DNA of 64,000 nt, from assembly GCF_000018285.1 (NCBI RefSeq), contig NC_009901.1:1549001-1613000 (forward strand). The letters are read 5' to 3'. The stretch comes from Shewanella pealeana ATCC 700345. Its GTDB lineage: Bacteria > Pseudomonadota > Gammaproteobacteria > Enterobacterales > Shewanellaceae. This document shows positions 26,400 through 35,625 of this stretch, piece by piece. Numbering within the stretch: the first letter of the stretch is position 1; each line of letters opens with the position of its first letter. Position numbers and translations under genes: made by a program. Below the pieces are notes generated by a model that was given only the letters and a program-made list of their open reading frames with translations, had not been told where the DNA came from and searched no databases.

Positions 26400-26436
26400 C
26401 CCCGCACTGTATTCCTACGTGCTGTGCGGGTTTTTA
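26400..26436 (+). terminator. Intrinsic terminator of aceB
   Basis: CCCGCAC (26401-26407) pairs with GTGCGGG (26424-26430), followed by TTTTT. Confidence 0.75.
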
Positions 26437-26481
26437 ATTTTTGTCCCTCACCCTTCCAGTGAGTGGCTTAGTTGTGATTGG

Positions 26482-26506
26482 CGACTCTTCGGAGTCGTTT
26501 TTTTTT
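26482..26506 (+). terminator. Second terminator with UUCG tetraloop
   Basis: CGACTC-TTCG-GAGTCG (26482-26497) is followed by nine T. The very stable tetraloop and long T run make this a strong terminator about 80 bases past the first. Confidence 0.85.
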
Positions 26507-26735
26507 GAACATTAATAGAGTTTGGCAAAGGTATGTGTGTTAACGAACTGTAAAGGCTTTATTGTTGGCTATTAACGTATAGAATGTAGTAATAGATTTT
26601 ATACTTGATGTTTTGAGCACTTTCTTGGTGATCATTGTCATAGTGAGCATTGTGTATTTTCAGGCAAGAGAACTGAGCATGATATCTGTAGCCTGTACAG
26701 CCTGATGGGTGTAACCGTCATAAGATGAGAGTGAC

Positions 26736-28211
26736 TTGAAAGTAAGTAATATAGAAAACAGTCGATATAAGGGCGTCGAATACTGGACTAATCGTATCAG
26801 TGATCAAGAGATGCCTGCTCTTTGCTCTACAGTGAAAACCCTCGAAAAGCTTGCAAAGGACGACGTCTCCTCTTTATCGATCCTAGGTAAGAGTGTCATG
26901 CATGATAATGCATTGACCTCCAGAATTTTGCGAGTGGCAAATAGCGTAACTTACAGTAAAGGGATTAGCCAAGTGACTACGGTAAGCCGTGCCGCTGTGG
27001 TGCTTGGTTTTGATACCATAAAGAATATTTGTATTACGGCTAAATTACTCAGCAGTTTGCTTGAAGCTGAGGGGCTCTCAGAAGGCGTTTACCACAGAAT
27101 GCTCAAGCTGATGGCACAAGCTTTTCAAGCTGCAATGCTAACGAAAATGCTACTCAAGGGCTACGACGAAGAGTTGCAAGAGGAGGTCTTTATAGCCTCT
27201 TTACTGTATCACTTAGGAGAAAGCGCTTTTTGGAGTACAGGCTGCGCCGAAACCTTAGTGCTTGATAATAAACTAAATCAATGTGATTCGTCGCAACAGA
27301 TGAATCAAGTCGTGCGAGAGGTGCTTGGTACCACGTTTGAGCAGCTATCCTTAGGGCTCGCAAGGAGCTGGGGACTCGGTCATTTACTGATAAAATCATT
27401 GAGCCAACCAGATCAGCGTACCCCAGAGATCCGCAGTATTTTTCTCGCTAATAAGCTCAGCGAGATCTTGTGTCAGAACTCGCCTAACATGGCGGAGTTG
27501 TCGAAACGGCTACAACAAACAGCAGGTATGTTAGGTCTAGAGGTTGACGAGCTAAAGGGGCGGATTATTCGCTGCCATAAAGCGACTAAAACCATGGCTG
27601 ATGCCTATGGTGCGCGGATATTAGTTGAGCATTTACCTGATCCCAAATACCTTCAGGAGGAAATTCACGAGAGTCAGCCTGCCCCTGTTATTTATGTTAG
27701 CGATGCTAACCGTCAGTTGCAGTGTTTGCGAGAGCTCACTCAATGCGCATTAAATAAACAAGATTTTAATCAGGTACTCTCTATTACATTAAACGGGATT
27801 CTAACAGGTGTTGGTGTAGACCGCTGCTGTGTACTGTTGATGGCTCCGAATCGAAAGTCATTGATCCCTAGGATTGTTCATGGCGAGGGCGTAGAGCAAA
27901 TGAAAGCGTCGTTTAAGATTTCATTGAACAGTACCAAAAGCGTATTTCAAGATTGTATTTCACTGAAAAAAGGTTTGTTTGTTGATAACCCAAGCTCATC
28001 TAAGTGGCGTTTATTTATGGATGATGACATTAAAGCTATCACCTCTGCAACGGGCTTCATGCTTGCCCCACTGATTATGGATCAAACCGCGATAGGTGTG
28101 GTGTATGCCGATAGAGAGAGCTCAGGAAGGCGTTTGTCCGAAGGTGATTTTACTAGCTTTAGTCATTTGGTTGATATGGCCAATGTCTGTTTCACTACCT
28201 CAACAAAATAA
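26736..28211 (+). CDS. HDOD-GAF signalling protein
   Basis: A 491-residue cytoplasmic protein. Residues about 25-220 are an HDOD domain (metal-free HD relative): MPALCSTVKTLEKLA, then NALTSRILRVANSV, and SRAAVVLGFDTIKNICI. The C-terminal part (about 325-485) is a GAF domain (RELTQCALNKQDFNQVL, then GVDRCCVLLMAP, ending GVVYADRESSGR). HDOD proteins act as non-catalytic scaffolds in stress, motility or cyclic di-GMP signalling. The start is TTG at 26736, the only reasonable in-frame start near the conserved region. Transcribed alone after two terminators. Target unknown. Confidence 0.9.
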   Translation: MKVSNIENSRYKGVEYWTNRISDQEMPALCSTVKTLEKLAKDDVSSLSILGKSVMHDNALTSRILRVANSVTYSKGISQVTTVSRAAVVLGFDTIKNICITAKLLSSLLEAEGLSEGVYHRMLKLMAQAFQAAMLTKMLLKGYDEELQEEVFIASLLYHLGESAFWSTGCAETLVLDNKLNQCDSSQQMNQVVREVLGTTFEQLSLGLARSWGLGHLLIKSLSQPDQRTPEIRSIFLANKLSEILCQNSPNMAELSKRLQQTAGMLGLEVDELKGRIIRCHKATKTMADAYGARILVEHLPDPKYLQEEIHESQPAPVIYVSDANRQLQCLRELTQCALNKQDFNQVLSITLNGILTGVGVDRCCVLLMAPNRKSLIPRIVHGEGVEQMKASFKISLNSTKSVFQDCISLKKGLFVDNPSSSKWRLFMDDDIKAITSATGFMLAPLIMDQTAIGVVYADRESSGRRLSEGDFTSFSHLVDMANVCFTTSTK

Positions 28212-28241
28212 CGGGCTAACTGATTAGCTCCTTAAGTTGCT

Positions 28242-28265
28242 AAAGCACTGCCTTGCAGCGCTTTT
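28242..28265. terminator. Bidirectional terminator between HDOD and SnoaL-like genes
   Basis: AAAGC-A-CTGC pairs with GCAG-C-GCTTT with one internal mismatch. It reaches the stop codon of the minus-strand gene. Confidence 0.55.
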
Positions 28266-28803
28266 AATTTTCGACTGCTTTTATCTGCTTGGTAATCGAT
28301 TTTGCTATAGCGTTGGGGATCGGAAAGCTTAAGTGGTATTGAGCTATTTTCCAGCCTTGTACGGTTTTGATTAAGGTACCCGTGCCGCGACTCACGCCAT
28401 AAGAGGGGCTAGATAAAATCTCGTCAAACAAAATCACATCGCCGTGTTGTGTCATCTTTCTACTGGTTAAATCGTAACGCCATCCTTTCGTTGGCCTAGC
28501 GTATTGCTCAAATTCAGCTTTTCCCCAATGTTCATTTACATCTGTACCAATAAAAATGCCTTTATCATCGTATAGTGCAAAGTAGCTATCCCAGTCAGCA
28601 TTAGATGAATATTGGTTTAGTGCATCCAACACTTTGGCAGCCTGCTGCTTGTCACTCTCAGGACTGTCACTGGCGAGTGCATTGATTGAAACAGAGCTTG
28701 AGACTAGCCATATAATGCATAAGGCCTTCGAGGCGCTTAGATTAAACATATCTATCCTTGTCATGATGTTGGCTCTACTGACACTAATACTATAGAGGTC
28801 CAA
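28264..28803 (-). CDS. Exported SnoaL/NTF2-like protein
   Basis: A 179-residue ORF with an N-terminal signal sequence (SASKALCIIWLVSSSVSINALA) and an NTF2-like/SnoaL_3 domain: DALNQYSSNADWDSYFALYDDKGIFIGTD as two adjoining pieces, WGKAEFEQYA, and a final WKIAQYHLSFPIP. Such domains bind small ligands or act as hydrolase-like folds; the substrate is unknown. The true start may be one of the internal Met codons (residue 14 or 19), giving a more ordinary signal peptide. It follows mtfA on the same strand with only 3 bases between, so the two are likely one operon. Confidence 0.82.
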   Translation of the reverse strand: MDLYSISVSRANIMTRIDMFNLSASKALCIIWLVSSSVSINALASDSPESDKQQAAKVLDALNQYSSNADWDSYFALYDDKGIFIGTDVNEHWGKAEFEQYARPTKGWRYDLTSRKMTQHGDVILFDEILSSPSYGVSRGTGTLIKTVQGWKIAQYHLSFPIPNAIAKSITKQIKAVEN

Positions 28804-28806
28804 GGG

Positions 28807-29631
28807 TTAATGCCAATTCACCGGATCGAGCTGGTAAAAAGCGCTTAGCTCTCGGTAAAGCGCTGGATGTAATGCGATAAAGTCATGGGGCTGCTCGAAA
28901 AAAACTTCACTCACAACGGCAAAAAATTCCGCTGGGTTAGTGGCGCCATAATAGCTAAAAAGTGAATGTTCACCGTATTGACTCGCCCTTACTAACGCTT
29001 GAAATTCCTGCATTAATACTTCAGACCAAGAAGCGTAATCCTTGCTATGTTGCAGAATAGGAGCCCCGTTTGCACTGCCATCTTCTTGATCTAATTGGTG
29101 GGCAAACTCATGGATGACTACATTACTGCCATCATCAGGTACAGCGGCGTCGTGCTTAGTGGTTTGCCAAGACAATATTACACGGCCATGTTGCCATGAT
29201 TCACCCGATAGGACTCTTCGCTGCTCTGACACCACTCCTGCACCATGATGCTGCTGGTTTTCGACAATAAATACCGATGGATAAATGAGGATCTCTTTTA
29301 ATCTTGGATAAAAATCGGTTGTTCTATTGAGTAATAATAAACAGGCTTGAGCGGCCACCGTGACACGAATATCATCGGTAATTTTTAAATCATCGCAGCC
29401 GACAAAGCGTTTTTCTGCGATAAATACTTGAATGTGTTTCTTCAGTTGTAGCTGCAGATCTGCGGGTAATGTCCTAAAAAAAGGAATACGACGTTTTAAG
29501 ATCTCTCGCCATTCATGGGGGAAAGGCTGTTGGCTAATTAATTTCCGTCGACGACGAGCACGCCATGACGCACTAGCAATCCATGCTATGGCGCTAATAC
29601 TGAACAGTAGGATAAGAAAGATCGCCAACAT
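28807..29631 (-). CDS. mtfA: MtfA-family zinc metallopeptidase
   Basis: A 274-residue protein of the MtfA (YeeI) family. The zinc-binding HEXXH-type motif is HEFAHQLDQEDG, with the further family signature ATNPAEFFAVVSEVFFEQP supplying the third ligand region. An N-terminal transmembrane helix (LAIFLILLFSISAIAWIAS) suggests membrane anchoring, as in several Vibrio and Shewanella homologues, while E. coli MtfA is soluble. E. coli MtfA binds the repressor Mlc and has aminopeptidase activity; whether Mlc regulation occurs here is unknown. Cotranscribed with the SnoaL-like gene. Confidence 0.92.
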   Translation of the reverse strand: MLAIFLILLFSISAIAWIASASWRARRRRKLISQQPFPHEWREILKRRIPFFRTLPADLQLQLKKHIQVFIAEKRFVGCDDLKITDDIRVTVAAQACLLLLNRTTDFYPRLKEILIYPSVFIVENQQHHGAGVVSEQRRVLSGESWQHGRVILSWQTTKHDAAVPDDGSNVVIHEFAHQLDQEDGSANGAPILQHSKDYASWSEVLMQEFQALVRASQYGEHSLFSYYGATNPAEFFAVVSEVFFEQPHDFIALHPALYRELSAFYQLDPVNWH

Positions 29632-29875
29632 AGGTTCCCTGGATTTATTTGCGTTAATAATGATATATGGACGCAGTGAGCAAGATTCAACCGTTGCAAT
29701 AATTCGAGTCGATTATCTTTGAGATTAAAAGTGCAGAGGTTTAGGAGTCAAGAATACTAAATCGTGATTAGAAAATGGGCAGTTTGGGGAGCGTCGCGGA
29801 TAGAGAAAAAATGCTGGCAGTGCAATACTTCAAAATTGTTAGTTTACTGCCAGCTAAGGGAAGGGAGATTTATAC

Positions 29876-30319
29876 TTATTCAACGATAATACTTTTTTCC
29901 TTTTGCTTTCTTTGCTCGGGGCTTAAATTAAAGTGATGCTCAATTAAGAAGCGAATTAACTTTGATTTTGCTACATCGCAGTCATCGGCTAATGTTGCTA
30001 AGTGAGCAATCGCAGATTCAGTTAAGGTGAAGGTTGCCTTTCTGACAGGGCAATTTCCTTTTTTCACCGTTAATACTGTTTCGCTTTGTTGTCTGTTCAG
30101 TAAGTTACTTCTATATTCAGGCTGAAACCGGGCTTTCTGTCGTTCTAAATCAATGACTTTATGTTGTTTAGACGCGAGCACTTCTTGGCCTGAAGCATAA
30201 CGGCTCGCATCGTTAATAAAATCATCAATTAAATCATCGAGTGCTAGCTGGCTTGTTTGGATCTGCCTATGGGTTGAACTAGACGGCGTAGAGTTTTTCT
30301 TGAGATCTGCCAGACCCAT
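29876..30319 (-). CDS. Small ParA-partner protein, probable ribbon-helix-helix type
   Basis: A 147-residue protein encoded directly after parA, overlapping it by 41 bases in another frame. Its N-terminal half is polar and probably disordered. The C-terminal half (CPVRKATFTLTESAIAHLATLADDCDVAKSKLIRFLIEHHF, read as successive segments) has the strand-helix-helix look of MetJ/Arc-type DNA binders: a KATFTLTE strand and a SKLIRFLIEHHF helix. That is what small ParB-like centromere binders of type Ib partition systems look like. The DNA-binding role is inferred; no close family is recognised. Confidence 0.72.
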   Translation of the reverse strand: MGLADLKKNSTPSSSTHRQIQTSQLALDDLIDDFINDASRYASGQEVLASKQHKVIDLERQKARFQPEYRSNLLNRQQSETVLTVKKGNCPVRKATFTLTESAIAHLATLADDCDVAKSKLIRFLIEHHFNLSPEQRKQKEKSIIVE

Positions 30320-31022
30320 AATTACCTCTCATCTTGTTCATCTGTTTTTCAGCAAGGCGATTGCGAATTTCAGTGGCACTGTTTACTTGTAGCATTTCAC
30401 AGGCAATGCCCCTTATCTCCCCAGCGGCTTTTCCATTAGGTTCAATCTCGAGTACTGACAGGCCAGATTCTTCGCTGTCATCGTAGATATTGCGGCTATA
30501 GGTAATCGCATCTAACACATTGATGTCGTATGTCTTACAAACTTCTTTAGCTTCAAAGATCCGGTTTGCCTGATTAGGCAGGCTAGGGCATTGGGTAATA
30601 ACAAAAGTGGCACGCATTTTAGGGTTTATCATCATACAAGTAGCGACGATATCATCCATATGACTGACTGTTTTCAGATCTCGACGTTTAGGACGCAGAG
30701 GCATAAGCACGTGTGACGCGACCGACATCGTTGCGCGCAGCGCTAAGTTATCTTGGCCACCACAATCTACGATTACATAATCATAATGCTGCTCTAAACT
30801 AAGGAGATCATTACGGATTTTTCCGTAAAGTTGCACACAATTAATACTGGGTAAGTCAGAGTTATTATTGCGGGCATGGATCCAATCTGAAGTCGTACGT
30901 TGAGGATCGCAATCAACCATAATAACTGAGGCTTGGCATTCTGCTGTTAGAAATACAGCGACATTTTGGGCTAGGCAACTTTTACCACTACCACCTTTTT
31001 CGCCACCGACGAGTATGATCAT
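30279..31022 (-). CDS. Orphan ParA/MinD-family ATPase
   Basis: A 247-residue P-loop ATPase with the deviant Walker A motif KGGSGKS near residue 9 (GGEKGGSGKSCLAQNVAVFL), switch I region VDCDPQRTTSDW, and the Walker B-like strand YDYVIVDCGGQDN. It lacks an N-terminal HTH, as in small type Ib plasmid ParA proteins, and is not the chromosomal ParA next to gid/parB. It forms a two-gene unit with the overlapping small gene. Three TTGACG repeats with 18-base phasing lie 170-215 bases upstream. Possible cargoes are an integrated plasmid or a protein cluster. Confidence 0.88.
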   Translation of the reverse strand: MIILVGGEKGGSGKSCLAQNVAVFLTAECQASVIMVDCDPQRTTSDWIHARNNNSDLPSINCVQLYGKIRNDLLSLEQHYDYVIVDCGGQDNLALRATMSVASHVLMPLRPKRRDLKTVSHMDDIVATCMMINPKMRATFVITQCPSLPNQANRIFEAKEVCKTYDINVLDAITYSRNIYDDSEESGLSVLEIEPNGKAAGEIRGIACEMLQVNSATEIRNRLAEKQMNKMRGNYGSGRSQEKLYAV

Positions 31023-31587
31023 TTTGTTTTCCTCTTGTACGCGGTGAATTTATATTTCTTATTATATGAATGGAGTTAAGTAACAGTTTGCGTACTTATT
31101 GATACCGGATTTGTTAATAACGCAATCCACATATATCTTCTGTCACTGTGAACTTAATCTAGGTCGATACATCGTATTCGTCAACTGTATGATAATTGAC
31201 GGTTTTATTGCAATTGACGCTGAGCAAATTTTTGACGTTTTAGGTGTGTGGGGCGGTTTTTTGGCGCTAAGTTAAAAGTGTTGCAGTTGTGGGTTATTTG
31301 TTAGGTTAATTAGGTGTTTAGCTTTTATTTGAAATAAGTAATCTTTTTAACTGAATAGATAACGGTCTATTTTCCGGTTTTAGCCGCTTACTGGCCTGCT
31401 TGCTTATTTCAATGTGATATATTTAATCTTATTGTTATTTAAAATTGATATATACAGTTTTACACTTGAGCTCATGATTTTTGAATCATCGTTGTTGCTG
31501 GCGCGAGTCAAAGTGCAGTATTTCTATGAGAACTTGATAGAATGTGGCGCTAGAATATTTTTTTGATAATAATGAGGTTAATCTGTG
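31023..31587. other. AT-rich intergenic region upstream of parA
   Basis: No gene seen. It separates divergent parA and the DUF3820 gene and contains the phased TTGACG repeats at 31179-31237. The rest is AT-rich with no other repeat or hairpin that I can support. Confidence 0.5.
31179..31237. repeat. Phased TTGACG repeats (iteron- or parS-like)
   Basis: TTGACG occurs in direct orientation at 31196-31201, 31214-31219 and 31232-31237, exactly 18 bases apart, and inverted at 31179-31184. The regular spacing upstream of a parA operon fits binding sites for the small partner protein, used as operator or centromere. Confidence 0.6.
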
Positions 31588-31812
31588 ATGGATGAAAAAC
31601 TTCTATTTGAAGCCGTTACTCAAAAGATGCCTTTTGGTAAATATGCAGGAAGGTATTTACTCGAACTACCTGAACCTTATTTAGTCTGGTTCCATTCAAA
31701 AGGCTTCCCTGAAGGAAAACTGGGCCAGCAATTAGCGTTAATGTATGAGGTCAAGTTAAATGGTCTTGAAGGTATGTTGCAGCCTATATTAGATGAGGCA
31801 AAGCGTTCTTAA
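31588..31812 (+). CDS. DUF3820-family small protein
   Basis: A 74-residue protein with the DUF3820 signature MPFGKYAGRYLLELPEPYLVWF, found in small gammaproteobacterial proteins sometimes labelled quorum-sensing-regulated virulence factor and in exonuclease-associated domains. The motif GKYxGR...LPxxYLxWF is shared with domains near DNA-processing enzymes, but no activity is established. The ATG at 31588 is preferred to the preceding GTG; GAGG lies 10 bases upstream. Confidence 0.85.
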   Translation: MDEKLLFEAVTQKMPFGKYAGRYLLELPEPYLVWFHSKGFPEGKLGQQLALMYEVKLNGLEGMLQPILDEAKRS

Positions 31813-32019
31813 CTGGCTTTAGGTTGGTATTAGTCCATTTGAGCAATAAATCGACTGTAATTAATAAAGTTCCGTGATAGGGATTAAAATACTTGGTTAT
31901 GAGAGTTGGATCTAATAGTTGGATATTAGCTAGCTTATACTTGTGACTAATTAGAGATTTATCAGCTATTGCATGTTTTAATACTTATGAATTGATAACT
32001 TATTTAAAGGAAATTTCCG

Positions 32020-32322
32020 ATGATAGCTAAATTAGTGAAATTGGCTGCAGCTGCAACTCTAGCACTCGGTATCTCAAGCGCATGGGCACAAGGTGTTATG
32101 CATGAAGGTACTGTCATGGATACCATGAATGGCGGCGGTTATACCTACGTTCAGATTAAAGAAGCTGACAAGACTTTTTGGGCTGCAGGTCCACAGATTG
32201 AAGTTAAGAAAGGCGACACTGTTGTTGTTCAAGAGCAGATGTGGATGAACGATTTCAGCAGCAAAACTCTAAATCGTACTTTCGATGAGTTGTTATTTGT
32301 TGGCCGTATCGATAAAAAGTAA
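32020..32322 (+). CDS. NrfJ-like exported protein
   Basis: A 100-residue protein with a clear signal peptide (LVKLAAAATLALGISSAWA, cleavage after AWA) and an OB-like beta-rich domain (GTVMDTMNGGGYTYVQIKEAD, then FWAAGPQIEVKKGDTVVV). It resembles the small exported proteins annotated NrfJ-like in Shewanella and Geobacter-type genomes. It is not beside nrf genes here. Role in the periplasm unknown. AAAGGAAA lies upstream of the ATG, and a strong hairpin terminator follows, so it is a single-gene unit. Confidence 0.82.
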   Translation: MIAKLVKLAAAATLALGISSAWAQGVMHEGTVMDTMNGGGYTYVQIKEADKTFWAAGPQIEVKKGDTVVVQEQMWMNDFSSKTLNRTFDELLFVGRIDKK

Positions 32323-32387
32323 TTGTCACTTTAACGCCATAAGCAGAACTGCTTGGCTTTAAAGAGTGAACTTTTAGAAAGAATGCT

Positions 32388-32417
32388 AAATGGCGTAGAC
32401 TGAGTCTACGCCATTTT
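32388..32417 (+). terminator. Terminator of the NrfJ-like gene
   Basis: AAATGGCGTAGACT pairs with AGTCTACGCCATTT, followed by TT and CTT. The stem is long; the T run is short. Confidence 0.7.
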
Positions 32418-32502
32418 CTTTTGTGTAAAACTACTGCAAAATATGGGCAGCAAAGCCTTACCTCTCGTAATCATCAATCGCCTAAGTAAGTGAATATTAT
32501 CA

Positions 32503-33003
32503 ATGCTTAAACTGATCCCATATCAAAAATGTTATGCCGTTGAGGTCTCAATGCTGGCGCATATTTCGATTTGCGGCATAAGCGAGGACGTTTATTGCGA
32601 AGAAGAAAAGTCGGCATGGTCTTTTGCACCAAGATCAGCATATCACTGGCATAAGAGGCTATCTAAATCTCAAACTTGGTTGGTGGTGGATGACAAGCGT
32701 ATAGAGTCTGACAAGGCTTTTTGCTGCGGCTTTATTAATCTTGAGACTCAATTTGAGAGTCGTGGCTATATTGATAGTTTATATGTGCATCCAGCCTATC
32801 AGCGGCGCGGTATTGCAAGTCAGTTATATACAGCGTTAGAGCAATGGGCGAGGCAGCAAAAATTTGATGAGCTATCGGTCGATGCCTCAAAGGTGTCGAA
32901 ACCGCTCTTCGAATCAATGGGCTTTAAAGTTAGACATCGTAGCTATCAAGAGAAGCGGGGTGTGGTCATCATGGGCTATTACATGCTTAAGGGGCTGATT
33001 TAG
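32503..33003 (+). CDS. GNAT-family N-acetyltransferase
   Basis: A 166-residue GNAT protein. The acetyl-CoA-binding motif A is IDSLYVHPAYQRRGIASQLYTALE, with the RRGIA pyrophosphate loop. The C-terminal FESMGF is the usual motif B ending. Substrate not predictable. A second GNAT gene follows 84 bases on and shares the same layout, which suggests an old duplication or a functional pair. Confidence 0.9.
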   Translation: MLKLIPYQKCYAVEVSMLAHISICGISEDVYCEEEKSAWSFAPRSAYHWHKRLSKSQTWLVVDDKRIESDKAFCCGFINLETQFESRGYIDSLYVHPAYQRRGIASQLYTALEQWARQQKFDELSVDASKVSKPLFESMGFKVRHRSYQEKRGVVIMGYYMLKGLI

Positions 33004-33087
33004 TTTTGCAAAGTTAACGTTGCTTGAGCCAGTCAGTCTTTCGCGAAAATGAGCCAGTCTATAGCAAGCTTTAAAAGGATTTACCCT

Positions 33088-33630
33088 ATGAAACAACCAG
33101 TATTCACAGTCAGACCATTCGTGATTAACGACGTCACCGAGCTGGCTCAGGTGTTTCACTTGAGCATTAAACAGGGCGCAGCCTCTCATTACAGTGAGCA
33201 AGAGCGCGCGGTTTGGTCACCTAACTTGCGTAGCGATGAGGTTTGGCTTGAGCGTTTATCAGGGACGTTAACTTGGGTCGCTGAAGCAAACCAACGTATT
33301 ATCGGTTTTATCAATCTCAAGAAACCAAGCGATTTAAATGGCGATAGTCATATCGATATTGAACAGGCTACTGCAGGCTTTTTAACTCAAGCAGAGGTTG
33401 ATTGCTTGTTTACTCATCCTGAGTTTGTGGGTATGGGAGTAGCTAAAGCTTTATATCTTGAACTTGAAAAAAAGGCGCTAACACTCGGGGTTAAGCAGTT
33501 AGCGGTACAGGCCTCATATTTGGCTAAGCCCGTGTTTGAACGGTTTGCGTTTCAAACTATTAAACAAAATAGCCATAATAAAGGGGACCAAGTACTGGTC
33601 AACTTCAGTATGGTAAAGCCGTTAGCCTAA
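33088..33630 (+). CDS. GNAT-family N-acetyltransferase
   Basis: A GNAT protein of about 180 residues. Motif A is VDCLFTHPEFVGMGVAKALYLELE, with a GMGVA loop in place of the common R/QGxGxG/A. The C-terminus VFERFAFQTIK matches the family end. The ATG at 33088 is chosen because AAAAGGA ends 9 bases upstream; the longer frame from 33049 has no such site. It follows another GNAT gene on the same strand; substrate unknown. Confidence 0.88.
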   Translation: MKQPVFTVRPFVINDVTELAQVFHLSIKQGAASHYSEQERAVWSPNLRSDEVWLERLSGTLTWVAEANQRIIGFINLKKPSDLNGDSHIDIEQATAGFLTQAEVDCLFTHPEFVGMGVAKALYLELEKKALTLGVKQLAVQASYLAKPVFERFAFQTIKQNSHNKGDQVLVNFSMVKPLA

Positions 33631-33694
33631 AATAATCTGCTTTGTTGTGGGGGCAAGACTGAAGTTCAGCCCTTGCCCACTCAATTGCATTTAA

Positions 33695-35473
33695 TTACAG
33701 TGGCGCGAGATTATGGCTGGTGTAGTGAACCTGTGGTTCGAGCACTTCATCTAAGCTTTGGGCTTTACTGATAAAGCGAATGAAAGCTTGTGGCAGACTC
33801 AAGCCATCGACATCTTTTTGCCAATTTGCTTTCAATATCGGGTGATAACCTTCCTTACCCGATGCGGTATAGGAAGAGGAGACCCCTTTATAATGAGCCT
33901 TCGCATCGACTTCTCGCCACTGCATTGTACCTTCTACATCACTGAGGACTTCAAGCTTGATGATGCGTTGTCCTAAAGCCTGTTTACCATCATAAAAGTA
34001 TTTCAAGCCATAGGTGTAAGGGAAGCTTCCCGCACCAGTGCCAATCACACTGTTATTGGTTGCCGCATTTATCGCAGACTCTAGCATCTGAAATAGATAC
34101 TGGCCTTGGATCTCATAGGTCACTAATGGGATGTCGAAAGGTAAAATGCGTCCTAAGATCTCCGCCAAACTCACATCACCTTTATCGAGAGACTGACGTA
34201 CGCCACCGGCATTATGCAGTGCGAAGTCGACCTCAACCCCTAGCTCTCTGGTTTCCTGATACATGCTACGGCTGACCCATGGCGCAATTTCACTGCCGTG
34301 GGGCAGAGCTTTGCTGGGCAAGCGTGTATGAACCAAGCTTTTAGGGACAAAGCCCAAGATTTTATTATTTAGCGCATCGAGACTAGGTCGGTATTTTTGC
34401 TGAATTCTTGTCTGCACCAAGCTATCTTCACCATCCCATAAGATCAGTGGATGGGATTGTAGTTGTTGACGAACATTTAGATAATCTTGAGGACTGACAT
34501 CATCGGAAGCCTGCAGGATAAACTGCTGATCTAACATGAAGTAATTGCCACCCATGAGCGTTAATACCTTACCTTTAGAGTCAAAAGTGATGTCGGCAAT
34601 ACCTAAGGTTTCGGCATACTTACCTGCGTGTACTATCGCGGTATCGTTAATACGCTCACCATAGGGCATATTAGATAAGCCAAGCTCACTAAAGTCACCT
34701 TGTAGGGTATGTGAGTGACCACCAACAATGAGGCTAATGCCATCGACTTCACTGGCTAAGACTTTATCTTGATCCAGCCCTAGGTGACTCAATACGATAA
34801 TGTGGTCAATGCCCTGAGCCTTTAGCTGAGCAACCGTGCGCCGAGTAGTGGCGATAGCGTTAATAAAATGGGTGTCTTCATCAGGGCCTGCAATTTCACT
34901 CATTTGGTCGAGCGTGATGCCAAAGCAGGCGATTTGCTTATCAGCTAATGGCTTTAGCAGTACTTTGGCAGTTTGTGACTCAGGGTTAAAGTCGAGTAAG
35001 TTTCGGTGATTAGCTAGGCGCGCACTTTTATTTAGGCACTCTTGGCTAAGATCCATGTTGCCAGCCATTAGGGGAAACTTAATATCATTAAGAAAGTCGA
35101 GTACTGGCTCGTTACCCGCGTCTATTTCATGATTGCCTAGCACCATGGCATCAGGCTGGAGCATGTTCAACAGGTCTGAGTTGGCTTTACCTTTGAACTC
35201 ATTGAAGTAAAGCGTGCCTTGGAAACTGTCTCCGCCGTGCAAGAATAAAAATTCCTGCCGTTCTTTTTTGGCTGTGTTTCTTGCTTGTTTGAGCTGGTAA
35301 GCGATACGAGCATAACCACCTGTGTGGCTATAGAGAGTCAGCTCTTTTTGCTGCTCACAAATCGTAAATTGAATACGGTTTGCATCGAAGTGTGAGTGAG
35401 TGTCATTGATGTGGGCAAGTTTTAACTTGTATTGCGCTTTTGTCGCCACTGATTTAGGTAGGGTGGTTGTCAT
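33695..35473 (-). CDS. Bifunctional metallophosphatase / 5'-nucleotidase-like protein
   Basis: A protein of about 592 residues of the UshA/5'-nucleotidase family. Metal-binding motifs in order: HINDTHSHFD, GGDSFQGT, GNHEIDAG, VLSHLGLDQD and VGGHSHT, followed by the C-terminal substrate-binding domain (DFALHNAGGVRQSL, then IGTGAGSFPYTYGL). It should hydrolyse nucleotides or related phosphoesters. There is no signal peptide, unlike periplasmic UshA, so a cytoplasmic location is likely or export is by another route. The ATG at 35473 is chosen because GAGGA lies 6 bases before it; the upstream TTG start is weaker. Confidence 0.9.
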   Translation of the reverse strand: MTTTLPKSVATKAQYKLKLAHINDTHSHFDANRIQFTICEQQKELTLYSHTGGYARIAYQLKQARNTAKKERQEFLFLHGGDSFQGTLYFNEFKGKANSDLLNMLQPDAMVLGNHEIDAGNEPVLDFLNDIKFPLMAGNMDLSQECLNKSARLANHRNLLDFNPESQTAKVLLKPLADKQIACFGITLDQMSEIAGPDEDTHFINAIATTRRTVAQLKAQGIDHIIVLSHLGLDQDKVLASEVDGISLIVGGHSHTLQGDFSELGLSNMPYGERINDTAIVHAGKYAETLGIADITFDSKGKVLTLMGGNYFMLDQQFILQASDDVSPQDYLNVRQQLQSHPLILWDGEDSLVQTRIQQKYRPSLDALNNKILGFVPKSLVHTRLPSKALPHGSEIAPWVSRSMYQETRELGVEVDFALHNAGGVRQSLDKGDVSLAEILGRILPFDIPLVTYEIQGQYLFQMLESAINAATNNSVIGTGAGSFPYTYGLKYFYDGKQALGQRIIKLEVLSDVEGTMQWREVDAKAHYKGVSSSYTASGKEGYHPILKANWQKDVDGLSLPQAFIRFISKAQSLDEVLEPQVHYTSHNLAPL

Positions 35474-35625
35474 CTTATTCCTCGGGACCAAACAAGGAGT
35501 ATAGCACAGCGAGGCTAATTATTAACAAGCCGAATTTGCTTTTAAGCAAGGGCAGATTTTAAGGCTGGGCTGACTTTGAGGAGGTGGCCAGCTTTAATCG
35601 ATTTATTTAGAGCTTGATTGGTATA

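Larger units (their letters stand above)
26307..26735. other. Intergenic region between aceB and the HDOD gene
   Basis: Gene-free. It contains two intrinsic terminators (listed separately). Just after the aceB stop is AATACCAATTAG, which resembles the end sequence of the MITE-like element at 35626; it could be a remnant. Confidence 0.4.

Noticed and set aside
30279..31022. Chromosomal ParA/Soj
   Set aside because: It is not next to parB/gid genes, and its partner is a small non-ParB protein.
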